A DNA stretch of 46,479 nucleotides from Limnoraphis robusta CS-951 (GTDB taxonomy: Bacteria > Cyanobacteriota > Cyanobacteriia > Cyanobacteriales > Microcoleaceae). How positions within the stretch are numbered: position 1 is the first letter of the stretch; each line of letters begins with the position of its first letter. Under the pieces are notes generated by a model that worked only from the letters and a program-made list of their open reading frames with translations, was not told the origin of the DNA and ran no database searches. Of this stretch, positions 35,201 to 44,100 are shown piece by piece. The stretch covers positions 1 to 46,479 of the forward strand of contig NZ_LATL02000307.1 in assembly GCF_000972705.2 (NCBI RefSeq), read 5' to 3'. The translations under genes were made by a program, and so were the position numbers.

Positions 35201-35377
35201 CAACCGTTAGCTGTCGTTGTATTGGGGGGATTATTTAGTTCAACTCTACTCACTCTATTAGTTGTTCCCGCTTTATATTCTCAATTTGGACGATACTTAA
35301 TCCCCAAATCAAAAACAAATACAGTCCTGATTCAAGACTTCTCAAACACGGAGGAAACTTCCGTATTCATCAAATAA
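32231..35377 (+). CDS. Heavy-metal efflux RND permease, CusA/CzcA family
   Basis: The 1048-residue inner-membrane antiporter has the two-fold RND layout: a helix at 12-30, a large periplasmic loop, a six-helix block (about 340-520), a second loop and the last six helices (about 860-1030). The proton-relay segment GSVVDDSIVDMEN in helix 4 carries Asp and Glu residues as in HME pumps. GFITLFGVATRNGLLLVDNY is the HME-type signature. Methionine ladders diagnostic of copper are not obvious, so copper, cobalt, zinc and nickel all remain possible. The gene order adaptor, pump, small lipoprotein matches what I recall of Synechocystis copBAC. Confidence 0.9.
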   Translation: MLDNILKWSITQRWLVVIGAIIVTIWGIHTVSNMPLDVFPNFAPPQVEIQTEAPGLAPEEVESLVTLPIESAVNGTPGLETVRSASAVGLSVVKVTFNWGTDIYLARQLITERLQQAAEKLPDSAETPQISPISSPIGTIIQYAFTVEPGGKTTLMDVRRLVDRDITNRLLAVPGVTQVIAYGGDVREYQVLVNPAKLQAFDVSLEDVTTAAEAANTNAAGGFLISPDKELIIRGIGRIESIQDLEQSVITARQGTPVLLRDVADVKIGEALKRGDGSLNGERAVVVMVNKQPLADTPSVTKAVELAMEEVQASLPSDVRVTVTFRQSDFIDASIENVRDSLRDGIIIVSIILLLFLMNWRTAIITLSAIPLSLLIGLMIMNLLGQGINTMTLGGLAVAIGSVVDDSIVDMENCYRGLRKNQQLANPKHPFQVVYDTSVEVRVSVIFSTVIIGVVFAPIFTLTGVEGRIFAPMGVAYLISIFASTFVALTLSPALCAFLLASQQLPEDDTWISRFSQKLYQPLLKFSINFPKVIIFTAIAAFVASLAIFPALGRVFLPEFQERSLVNAMVLYPGVSLEMTNRAGLAIQDALIDDPHFDLIQLRSGRAPGDADAGGVTLGHLDVELSDLGLKNREESIEILREEFAKLPGVAPSIGGFISHRMDEVLSGVRSAIAVKIFGSDLQELRNLGAQVRDAMSEVSGIVDLQLEPQVPIKQIQIKFDRSAAARYGLTIGNLSEIVETALNGRVVSQVLENQQLFDLIVWLKEEYRNNLDTIRNLWVDTPTGSKIPLAQVANINYGTGPNTINRENVSRLIVVSANVSGRDLGSVVDEIQEKINQDVHPPTGYFIQYGGQFESEERASQNLLVFGSLALIVIAVLMYFAVKSFSAMVMIMLNLPLAITGGIFSVALGGGVLSVASMVGFITLFGVATRNGLLLVDNYNQKIAEGIPIKQVIFDGSTERLVAILMTAFTSALGMVPLAFGTGTGKEILQPLAVVVLGGLFSSTLLTLLVVPALYSQFGRYLIPKSKTNTVLIQDFSNTEETSVFIK

Positions 35378-35477
35378 AATATTATTTTTTAATGTTTTAT
35401 TCTCAAAAAAAAGCTAAAATAAGTTGGTAAATCTTGAATTATTTCTAGCTTGCAAAACCATTCTAGGAGTTTAAAAA

Positions 35478-35954
35478 ATGAAACGTTTTCTCTCAAAGCT
35501 TGTTATTAGCAGTAGCATTGGATTAATTTTTTTAGCTGCTTGTACCCCCAGTCAAACCACTCAAAACACGACTGAAACTTTAGCACCTACTTCCGTAGAA
35601 ACAGCCCCAACTGAAACTGTAGCAAAAGACCATTCAGCACCCCAAAAAGGGGGTCAAGTTGTAGAAGCAGGCGCTTATCATTTAGAGTTTGTTGCTCTAC
35701 CTGAATCCGGTGGAACTCACCTTGATTTCTACTTACAAAGTGGTGATACTCATGAAGCGGTTCCCGGTGCAAAAGTCATGGCTCAAGTTCAGTTCCCGAA
35801 TGGTGAACAGGAAGTCTTAGATTTAGAATATGATGAAGCTGGAAAACATTATGCAGTGTTTTTTCCTGGAGAACAACAAGGAGAATATAAAGTTGCTATC
35901 TTAAGTGATATAAACGGTGAAAAAGTGAATGGAAGGTTTAACTTCACACGATGA
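35478..35954 (+). CDS. Lipoprotein of the metal-efflux locus
   Basis: The 158-residue product has a lipobox (FLAAC, Cys at about 22), a Thr/Ser/Pro linker and a C-terminal beta-rich domain. The domain starts GGQVVEAGAYHLEFVALPES, with two His nearby (THLDFY, DTHEAVP). Similar GGxVxExxxYHxE domains are found next to or fused to CusB-type adaptors and are thought to bind metal. It follows the pump by 100 bp and could correspond to CopC of the Synechocystis cluster by position only. Confidence 0.72.
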   Translation: MKRFLSKLVISSSIGLIFLAACTPSQTTQNTTETLAPTSVETAPTETVAKDHSAPQKGGQVVEAGAYHLEFVALPESGGTHLDFYLQSGDTHEAVPGAKVMAQVQFPNGEQEVLDLEYDEAGKHYAVFFPGEQQGEYKVAILSDINGEKVNGRFNFTR

Positions 35955-35960
35955 ACTCTA

Positions 35961-36058
35961 ATAACCTCACCCTACCCTTTCCTCAAATATTATCCTGATA
36001 TAATATTCAGAATTTTCCTCCCCTCACTTTGTAGGAGAGGGGTTGGGGGAGAGGTTAT
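35961..36058. repeat. 98-bp element with ATAACCTC inverted ends
   Basis: ATAACCTC at 35961-35968 and GAGGTTAT at 36051-36058 are perfect inverted ends; CACCC and GGGGG follow inward with partial pairing. It looks like a dispersed, MITE-like repeat lying between two lipoprotein genes. No coding potential is seen. Confidence 0.6.
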
Positions 36059-36124
36059 AAAAATCTCCGACTCGGGAAAAACGCTCTGAGGATTTCCTAA
36101 AGTCTGGTAATCTGATGATCTCAA

Positions 36125-36141
36125 TTTCATTCTGATTTCAT
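36125..36141 (+). promoter_or_regulatory. TTTCAT tandem repeat upstream of the second lipoprotein
   Basis: TTTCAT at 36125 and 36136, again 11 bp apart and each preceded by A: ATTTCATTCTGATTTCAT matches the 30225 copy ATTTCATCCTCATTTCAT at all but two spacer bases. A TATTAT box lies about 20 bp downstream, and the gene start is at 36202. Confidence 0.62.
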
Positions 36142-36201
36142 AAAGCCATGTTACTTTAAATATTATCAGTACAGTAAAGTTTAGTCAGAGTGTTTAACAT
36201 T

Positions 36202-37134
36202 ATGAATCGTTTTTTGATTACTGCTCTTGCGATTCCATCACTGTTTAGCTTGCTCCAAAGTTGTTCACTCAACTTCCCTTCAAAAAATGCTTCTGCTCAA
36301 GCTGAACAAACTCATCAAAGTCATCAAAATTATTCTGACAATAACAACACTCAACCTGCTCATTCTACTCAACATTCCGATTCTACAAATCATCAACATC
36401 ACCAGCAACATTCGACACCGCATTCAGATTCATTGAGTGTCACGAAAGCTCAATTGACAAAACCTGCTGAAATTATTGTTAATCAGCCTCAAACTTTCTT
36501 GATAGCAATTCAAGATAAAACTGGAAAACCCATCACAGAATTTGAGACTTTTCAAGAAAAACTAATGCACCTGATTGTTGTCAGTGATGATTTAGAAGTC
36601 TTTGATCATCTTCATCCTGAATATCAAGGTGAAGGTGTATTTGAAGCTAAAATCACCTTTCCTAAAGCCGGAAATTATAGCTTAGTCAGTGACTACAAAC
36701 CCCTTGGAGAAAATGAACAAGTTTCCGTTTTAAATGCTCAAGTTCCTGGAATTCAGCTTTCTTCATCCATTAAAATTGATCAAAATATGATTCAAACGTT
36801 AGAAAATACAGAAGTTAGCCTAACGCCTTCCCAAGCTGTGATAAAATCAGGTGAAGATGTTACCTTGAAGTTTAACCTAAAAGATACTAAAACCAATCAA
36901 CCCATTAATGATTTAAAGCCCTACTTAGGTGAACGAGGTCATTTAGTCATCTTTAAACAATCTGCTCCCTTAACAAAAGCAGATTATATTCATGCTCACG
37001 CACTGCAAAATACGCCATCGAATGAAGTTCATTTTATGACAAAATTTCCCCAACCCGGAACTTATAAAGTTTGGGGACAATTCAACCGTGATGGTAAAAT
37101 TGTTACATCCAGTTTTTGGTTAAAAGTTTCCTGA
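36202..37134 (+). CDS. His-rich lipoprotein, possible periplasmic metal-binding protein
   Basis: The 310-residue protein (ATG 36202; a GTG lies 4 codons earlier) has a lipobox LLQSCS. A segment of about 60 residues packed with His, Ser, Thr and Asn follows (HQSHQNYSDNNNTQ, HQHHQQHSTPHSD), then two beta-rich domains. The first contains LMHLIVVSDDLEVFDHLHPE, the second GERGHLVIFK and YIHAHAL. Repeated His pairs suggest Cu, Zn or Ni binding. The shared TTTCAT repeat ties it to the metal-efflux regulon. I do not recognise a named family. Confidence 0.72.
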   Translation: MNRFLITALAIPSLFSLLQSCSLNFPSKNASAQAEQTHQSHQNYSDNNNTQPAHSTQHSDSTNHQHHQQHSTPHSDSLSVTKAQLTKPAEIIVNQPQTFLIAIQDKTGKPITEFETFQEKLMHLIVVSDDLEVFDHLHPEYQGEGVFEAKITFPKAGNYSLVSDYKPLGENEQVSVLNAQVPGIQLSSSIKIDQNMIQTLENTEVSLTPSQAVIKSGEDVTLKFNLKDTKTNQPINDLKPYLGERGHLVIFKQSAPLTKADYIHAHALQNTPSNEVHFMTKFPQPGTYKVWGQFNRDGKIVTSSFWLKVS

Positions 37135-37143
37135 AATTAAAGC

Positions 37144-37213
37144 AAAGTTCGCCAGTTTTCATGTCAATTCCTGAAAAAGAGTGATATTTTTTCTTTCATT
37201 CCTGGCGAACTTT
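37144..37213. terminator. 12-bp inverted repeat between convergent genes
   Basis: AAAGTTCGCCAG (37144-37155) pairs perfectly with CTGGCGAACTTT (37202-37213) over a loop of 46 bp. The loop contains a GAAAAA/TTTTTTC inner stem. It sits between convergent genes and may terminate both, or be a small repeat element. Confidence 0.55.
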
Positions 37214-37230
37214 CACAAAGTGAGATTAAC

Positions 37231-37725
37231 CTAACCTTGTTCCTCACCCTTAACAAACGCTCCCAACTCCTTCGTTATCCTCGCAACTACATTCGGATCA
37301 TTTGTCGGTTTAGCTTCGACTTCCGCTTCGATAGTCTTGACGACATCTTCCGGTAAATCGAGCAATTTTACCAGCTTTTGATAAGCAGCAGCTTCATCCT
37401 CATTAATATTCGGTTCATCAGGAGTCCGAGCGCTCGCTCCAATTACTTCATAACCTAACCGCAACACTAATTCCCGTTCTTCTTGAGTTTTCAACTTCGG
37501 AATTAATTCCTCTAACGGAATATTTTGCATCAAATATTCTGTTAATTCTTGTTGAAGTTTCTCTTGTTCAGTTCCTACCGCAAACAAACGACTGAATTCA
37601 TCAAGCATCAAAGCCACTTCTTCTTGAGCCAGATGTCCATCAGCCCAAGCCATAGCAGTCACAACTCGCAGCAAATTCATCTGACGAGGGGTAATGGGGG
37701 GTGGAGGGGGTGCTTGCATTGACAT
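37231..37725 (-). CDS. TerB-like (tellurite resistance TerB domain) protein
   Basis: The 164-residue protein begins MSMQAPPPPPITPRQ (ATG 37725) and is helical. It has MAWADGHLAQEEVALMLDEF at residues 25-50, an acidic helix pair typical of TerB/DjlA N-terminal domains, and a second region NEDEAAAYQKLVKLLDLPED. In other bacteria TerB domains bind metal and act in stress or phage defence; the role in cyanobacteria is unknown. It lies directly downstream of the M61 peptidase on the same strand (87-bp gap). The frame extends 10 codons upstream. Confidence 0.78.
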   Translation of the reverse strand: MSMQAPPPPPITPRQMNLLRVVTAMAWADGHLAQEEVALMLDEFSRLFAVGTEQEKLQQELTEYLMQNIPLEELIPKLKTQEERELVLRLGYEVIGASARTPDEPNINEDEAAAYQKLVKLLDLPEDVVKTIEAEVEAKPTNDPNVVARITKELGAFVKGEEQG

Positions 37726-37812
37726 AGCGATAATTGTATGATTTTGAAAGAACAAATCATCTCCACAAAAGCAAATTTAATTTCATGCTTTGCTTCGATA
37801 TATCACATCATC

Positions 37813-39615
37813 TCACAACTTATGGTAAGGACATCCCAACCATCCTGAAAAGTTTCTTTGATTTTGCGGAGAGGGATCTTTAACCGAAGCAATTTTGTAA
37901 CTCGTTGGACGAGGCTCTGCTAATATCACAGAACAAGTTTGCAATTGATCTTGATGAAAAATCGTTAATTCCACCCTATCCCCTGGATTATAGTCTTTCA
38001 GGCGATCGCTTAATTGTTGAGCATTCACCCGGAACCCATTTAAGGCTAATAATTCATCTTCGGCGTCAATTCCAGCCAACTGTGCAGGACTTCCCACTTC
38101 CACAAATTTGATCACTTCTCGTCCACTATCGGAAGCCACCTGTAAACCCAGAAAAGGAGTGCTATCCGGTTTTTCTACTTTGAGTCGCAAGCCAAAGGGT
38201 TCTAAAAATTCATTAAACGGTAATTCTTCGGTTCCGTAAATATATCGCTCAAAAAAGTCCGTTAAATCCGTTTCAGCGACAGATTCAATCACCTGTTTAA
38301 GTTGTTCGGGAGTATAGCCAATTTCTAAGCGTCCAAACTCCTCCCACATCCGCCGCATCACATCATCTAAAGAACGACGGTTGCGATGACGTTCACGAAT
38401 CAATAAATCCAGTAAAAATGATACGACTTGCCCTTTTAAATAATAAGAAATCTGACAATTATCGCTATTAGAATCTCGGCGATAGAGTTTAATCCAAGCA
38501 TCCCAACTCGATTCACTCAAGGGTTGAACTTGACGTCCGGGTATTATTTGTAAGCGCGAAATATCTTTTGAGAGTTCCTTAAAAAAGGTTTGTACATCAA
38601 AAATTCCCGCTCGCCAAGGAATCACAATATCATAATAACTGGTTGTTCCTTCACAAAACCATAGAGACTCCGTATAATTTTCTTGCTCATAATCAAACAC
38701 TTCCAAGGCTTTCGGACGAATTCGCTTCACGTTCCACAAGTGGAAAAATTCGTGAGCCACTAACTGAATAAAGCGATTATATTTCTCCGTGTCGCGTAAG
38801 CCAAACCGAGGGTAATTCAACGAACAACAATCTTTGTGTTCTAAGCCGCCAAAACCTTGACTCGATAAATGCAATAAAAACAAATAGTGATCATAGGGTA
38901 AACCGCCAAACAGTTCAGCCTCTTCTGCGATAATTTTTTGAAAATCAGCAATTAAGCGATCAATTTTTCCATTTCCCTCGCCCCAAATAGCGAGTTTATG
39001 GGATTTTTCACAAGCTTTAAACTCATAAATTTGATGATTGCCAATTTCAAACGGACTATCAACCAGTGTGTCAAAATCAGCCGCTTGAAAGGTATTGACT
39101 TGATCTAAAACTGGGGGTAAAATAGTTGTGACTTCCCAATTTTCTGGCGGCACAATTGTCACCCAAATCGAATGGTTTTCCCAACCGGGAATATACAGAA
39201 AAAGAGCCGCACCATTAAAATAGCCATGCGTTTTATCTAAGTGATTCGTGCGAACTGATAATTCGTTCGCAAAAATGCGATATTCAATCAACAGTTCACG
39301 AACGTTATTAACATCAACTTGCCAATGATTTTTACTAACTTTTTGCCAAGTTCGACGTTCTCCAAGCTGATCATAGACTTGAAAATCTTGCAGGTGTCGG
39401 CTATATTCTCGAACCAAATAAGAACCGGGTGTCCATACAGGCATTTTTAAATCAAGAACCCCAGATTTCGCTAAGTTCCTCAACTCCTGATCTACCCGGA
39501 TACTCAATCTGACTTCAAACAGATGAGATTGGGGTTGAGACATAGCCACCCAATATTGCAGGGTAGGCATTTGTTCAGATTGGAGGCGGGGACGAGATTG
39601 AGTTGCTTCTGTCAT
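37813..39615 (-). CDS. M61 family glycyl aminopeptidase with PDZ domain
   Basis: The 600-residue protein has an N-terminal beta domain, then the zinc motif HEFFHLWNVKRIRPK with HExxH at residues 288-292. The third ligand Glu lies in WFCEGTTSYY. A PDZ domain near residues 480-570 (GLQVASDSGREVIKFVEVGS) completes the family layout. M61 enzymes cleave N-terminal Gly or Ala peptides. No signal peptide is visible, so it is cytoplasmic. ATG 39615 is supported by the family's N-terminus. Its neighbour on the same strand is TerB-like. Confidence 0.9.
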   Translation of the reverse strand: MTEATQSRPRLQSEQMPTLQYWVAMSQPQSHLFEVRLSIRVDQELRNLAKSGVLDLKMPVWTPGSYLVREYSRHLQDFQVYDQLGERRTWQKVSKNHWQVDVNNVRELLIEYRIFANELSVRTNHLDKTHGYFNGAALFLYIPGWENHSIWVTIVPPENWEVTTILPPVLDQVNTFQAADFDTLVDSPFEIGNHQIYEFKACEKSHKLAIWGEGNGKIDRLIADFQKIIAEEAELFGGLPYDHYLFLLHLSSQGFGGLEHKDCCSLNYPRFGLRDTEKYNRFIQLVAHEFFHLWNVKRIRPKALEVFDYEQENYTESLWFCEGTTSYYDIVIPWRAGIFDVQTFFKELSKDISRLQIIPGRQVQPLSESSWDAWIKLYRRDSNSDNCQISYYLKGQVVSFLLDLLIRERHRNRRSLDDVMRRMWEEFGRLEIGYTPEQLKQVIESVAETDLTDFFERYIYGTEELPFNEFLEPFGLRLKVEKPDSTPFLGLQVASDSGREVIKFVEVGSPAQLAGIDAEDELLALNGFRVNAQQLSDRLKDYNPGDRVELTIFHQDQLQTCSVILAEPRPTSYKIASVKDPSPQNQRNFSGWLGCPYHKL

Positions 39616-39725
39616 TTAACTTTGAGTTCTGGATGGACAATTCAGTTCAAAAACGGCTTAAAAATCCTATGGATTTCTCGACTTCAGTTCAGTTTGAAAT
39701 TCCAATAGTCTCACGTTTAAACTAA

Positions 39726-40406
39726 CTACTGACTGGCGAGATGATTTAAGTGTTTGAGGTTAATCAAGTGCATCGTCTGATTTTCTTCATCAATTTCTAT
39801 CCAACCTTTACTGTTCAATTTTTCCATAATTTTGCAAGTTTCTTGCAAGCTAATATCCGTCACATCTGCTAAATCTTGGTAAGGAATATTAAAGATATCC
39901 GCCCGTTTTTCAGTCAGTTGACCATAATTTTCAGCCAGTTCCACTAAAGTATTTGCTAACTTCACAGCCGGAGGACGATGACGGATCTGATAACGTTGAT
40001 TGGTTTGACGGAGACGGCGTACCATCAACTGCAACATCCGATGGTGCAACTGTGGATCTTTGAACAAGGTTTGAATAAATCGTTGAGCAGAAACGCTGAT
40101 CAACCGAACTGGAGAGAGGGCGATCACATCGTTAGAGCGAGGCGATTCATCTAAAATTGCCATTTCTCCAAAAAAGTCACCCCGGCCTAAAATTGCTAAT
40201 GTCACCACATTATCCCCCGACAATCGTCGGACTTTCACCCATCCGGAGACGATAAAATAAACCGCGTTTCCCCAGGCATCCTCCATTACGACCGCACGAT
40301 TGTCCGGATAATCGTGTTTGACCGCAACGGACAGGAGCCATTCTAATGTCTCTGGATTTGCCCCTTTAAATAAGGGAAAAAGCTCACTGAAAGCTTCAGT
40401 CTGCAT
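39726..40406 (-). CDS. Crp/Fnr-family transcription regulator with cAMP-like pocket
   Basis: The 226-residue protein has a cyclic-nucleotide domain (residues 10-125) and a winged helix with YQDLADVTDISLQETCKIME as recognition region. The phosphate cassette reads FFGEMAILDESPRSNDV: Gly80-Glu81 and Arg90-Ser91 are the cAMP-contacting residues, kept here, which sets it apart from NtcA. A class III adenylate cyclase begins 730 bp away on the other strand. It may be a SyCRP1-type receptor, but identity is not certain. GCGAG precedes the ATG. Confidence 0.84.
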   Translation of the reverse strand: MQTEAFSELFPLFKGANPETLEWLLSVAVKHDYPDNRAVVMEDAWGNAVYFIVSGWVKVRRLSGDNVVTLAILGRGDFFGEMAILDESPRSNDVIALSPVRLISVSAQRFIQTLFKDPQLHHRMLQLMVRRLRQTNQRYQIRHRPPAVKLANTLVELAENYGQLTEKRADIFNIPYQDLADVTDISLQETCKIMEKLNSKGWIEIDEENQTMHLINLKHLNHLASQ

Positions 40407-41137
40407 GGAACTCGCTACAGTTGGAGATTAATCTAACTTGACACACGTTCGGCGTTAACCGCAAGGGGTCTGAGGGTATATTGTCAATTGCATTTCAAAG
40501 ACATCCTGCTGCGCTAGACAAGCTAGCCCCTTGAACCTAAAGGCTTTGATTGCCTAGACTTGCTGATCCTGCCAGGTGGCAGTGATCACCAAAAGCCAGA
40601 GTGTTGTTCACGATGGCCCTATGGGATCGTCAGAAGCACTCAGGAATAAGCTACTCAATTATATCAGTTTCCCGATTTCCATACTCAAAAGACTATACAG
40701 GGAATAAGGGACAGGGAACAGGGGACAGTTTTTCAGTCACCAGTGACGGGTCACTATTCAAAAGAGGGTCAAGATTTCCTTCCCGATGTCAACCTTTCCC
40801 TTTATACTATTAACTAACTTGTATTCTGGGCTTCACACTCTGATCACTCAGTTTTTTCAGTCTGTTGTCTAAATTCGATTCCCACCGCTCAAGGCTGATC
40901 CAATCATTCTCTTGGAACTCAAATCAACAGTTGGTAGAAATAAACACATCTTTGAGCTGGCTCTAAATGCAAAAATTGCTTAAAGCTTCTTCAATTTAAC
41001 AACAGACCTACCGACAACGTAAACTGAGGAATATCGCCAGTCAGCAGAACTCACAAAGATCGACTGATTCTCCAAGTCCTGCTGTTCACTGCATTTTAAA
41101 GATAATTTTAAACTTAAGGTCTTTTTGGTAAAGGTCT
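40407..41137. promoter_or_regulatory. 730-bp intergenic region between Crp-type and cyclase genes
   Basis: Contains a hairpin at 40565-40587: GATC and CTGCCA pair with TGGCAG and GATC with one bulge. It also has a GGGACAGGGAACAGGGGACAG run near 40710-40730 and the dispersed CAGTCACCAGTGAC repeat. No tRNA, clear CRP site (TGTGA-N6-TCACA) or gene was seen. Promoters of both flanking genes must lie here. Confidence 0.35.
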
Positions 41138-44100
41138 ATGAAATCTGCATCTCCAGGCAATCCCAAAGAGCAAACAGTCTCGACTACCATTGATGTCATT
41201 GGTGAATCGGATAGCCCAAAAAGTTATCATTCTCATCGGGAAGTCACATCATCTACAACTCCAGACCCCAAACCTTCCAGTCAATCTACAACGAATGGAA
41301 GTGGAAGCGCCATTGTTCCGTCAAACAATAACGGCAACTTTTCCTCCTTGTTGGCCCCTTTAACCAAAGATACCTTTGTTGAAGTTGTCAAAGACGTTGA
41401 AGAAAAGCTCAAAACCGTCAATGAAACCCTCTCCATCCTCGATAACTTACTGGACTCCCAAGGCTTTGAGGCTATCCTCAATCAAATGCTCTGTTCGATC
41501 ACCCTGAAAACCGGAGAACTCCTCAGCGCCGATCGGACAACCATCTGGTTACTCGATGATGACAAACAAGAACTTTGGTCTATTGTTGCCAAAGGAGAAG
41601 ATGGCAAACCCTTAGAACTACGGATTCCTCGCAGTGCCGGAATTGCTGGAGAAGCGGCCACCCTCAAAGAAGTCGTTAATATTCCTTACGATTTCTACGA
41701 CGATCCCCGCTCCAATGCCGCCAAGGAATTTGACCGCAAAAATGGCTATCGTACCTATAGCATGGTGGCGATGCCCCTCCTCCACGAAGAAGAATTAGTC
41801 GCCGTTGTTCAACTCCTCAACAAACTCAAACTCGAAAGCGATCCGGAAGTTCCCCTCGAGGACAAAATCGATACCATCGGCTTTACCCACGAAGACGAGC
41901 AACTGTTCAACGAATTTGCCCCCTCCATTCGCCTGATTCTTCAATCTTCCAAATCCTTCTACGCCGCCACTCAAAAACAACGCGCCGCCAGCGCCTTAAT
42001 GAATGCGGTCAACTCCCTCAGTAAATGTAGTCTGGATCTCGAAGAAACCCTCAAAAACGTCATGGATCAGGCGAAAGAACTGATGAACGCCGACCGCAGT
42101 ACCCTCTGGCTCCTCGATGCTGAAAAGGGCGAACTCTGGACCAAAATTCCCATCGAAGGCACACTCAGCGAAATTCGCATTCCCGCCACCGCCGGATTTG
42201 CTGGAATGGTCGCCCAAAGCGGAGAACCCCTGCTGATCCCCTTTGATGTCTACGATGATCCCCGTTCCGTCAAATCCAAAGAAACAGACCAAAAAACCGG
42301 ATATCGCACTTGTAGCCTCATGTGTACCCCTGTATTCAATTCCGATGATCAATTAATCGGCGTTACACAACTGATCAACAAGAAAAAACAAGGCGAATAT
42401 CCCCCCTATGACCCTGACAATTGGCCGGAAGCTCCCGAACAGTGGAAAAGTAGCTTCAACCGCAATGATTTGGATTTTATGCGGGCTTTTAACATCCAAG
42501 CTGGAATTGCCCTACAAAATGCCAAACTGTTTGAAACCGTCCGTCAGCAAGAACAAATGCAGCGCGATATTCTTCGCAGTTTGAGCAACGGAGTCATTTC
42601 CACCGACAAAAATGGCAAAATTATTGCGACCAACGAATGCGCTCAAGTCTTACTCGGCTTAAGTGCAGTTGATGTTACCCAAGGTCGTTATGTCCCTGAT
42701 CTGATTCACCTCAAAGAAGGGGATTTTACCAAATGGTTTGAAAACGCTCTTCACCCCAAAGACGCCAAAGATAGACAACAATACTACCCCGATCAAACCC
42801 TATTATCCGGTGCGGCTGAAGCTCCTCAAAGCATCAACCTCTCGATCAACTCCATGTCTGATATTAATGATCCCGACAAAGTGAGTGGGGTTCTCGTTGT
42901 CATGGAAGATATTAGCGGCGAAAAAGAAGTCAAAAATCTCATTTACCGCTACATGACCCCAGAAGTCGCCGAACAATTACTCGCCAGTGGAGATATCGGC
43001 TTAGGCGGTAAACGCAAACAAGTCACGGTTCTCTTTAGTGATATTAGAAGCTACACCACCCTCACCGAAAAGCTACAAGCCGAAGAAGTGGTGACGATGC
43101 TCAACGAATATTTTGAAGAGATGGTAGACACCGTACTCAGCTACAAAGGCACCCTCGATAAATACATCGGCGATGCGTTAATGGCTGTATTCGGTTCCCC
43201 CGCTCCTCTAGAAGATCATCCCTGGATGGCCATGCAAGCAGCCGTTGAAATGCGCTACCGTTTAGCCAAATTTAATGAACTGCGGGTTGCTAATGGGTTA
43301 ATGCCGATTAGTATAGGCATGGGTCTACACTCCGATGAAGTGATCAGTGGTAACATTGGTTCCAGCAAACGCATGGAATTAACCTCTATCGGAGATGGCG
43401 TTAATTTGGCTTCTCGTCTAGAAGGAACCAGTAAACAATATGGCACTGATATTATTATTAGTGACAATGCTTATCATCCCTACGCCGAACGCTTAATTGT
43501 TCGCGAACTTGACTACATCACCGTTAAAGGAAAAAGTCAACCCGTCAAAATTTATGAGTTAGTCGGAATTCGGGAAGGAAAACTCGCTCGTCCCCTCTCC
43601 GAAGCACAACAACAAATCATCGATCACTACCACAAAGGCCGAGAATATTATCTCAAACCCGCTCGAGAAAAACTCACTGAACAAAAGATTGTCGAGTTGT
43701 TAGGGCAGTTAGAAGAATTACCCGAAGCTCAAATTAAAAAGCTCTCCTACGATGAGAAAAAACTGCTCGCCGATATGATTTTTGACTTATCACTGCAAGC
43801 ACTCACCAGCATTCTCGGCGAAAATACAGTCAACCGCCTAGAACTCACCCTGTTCAAGCAAATGCCCATAGAAGAAGCCAGCCTAAAAGTCACAGAAAAA
43901 GTCAAGGCCATTACCCCTCGCGATGCGAGAAAATTATTAACGGCTAAACTTAAACAATTTAGCGTCGATTGGAAAACTCAACAGATGCTAGAAGATGAAG
44001 CTCAAGAAATGTCACTGCCTCAGTTAAGAAAACTGATTGATCTGGCGAAAAAGGAATTTACAGCTCATGCCAAAGAAGCCTTTAGAAATGCTAAACGAGA

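Noticed and set aside
40601..40813. A 70-codon plus-strand frame in the gap before the cyclase
   Set aside because: It runs through dispersed GGGACAGGGAACAGG-type repeats and has no ribosome site.
40407..41137. CRP-binding site between the regulator and the cyclase
   Set aside because: A GTGATCAC near 40582 was considered, but the full TGTGA-N6-TCACA pattern is missing.
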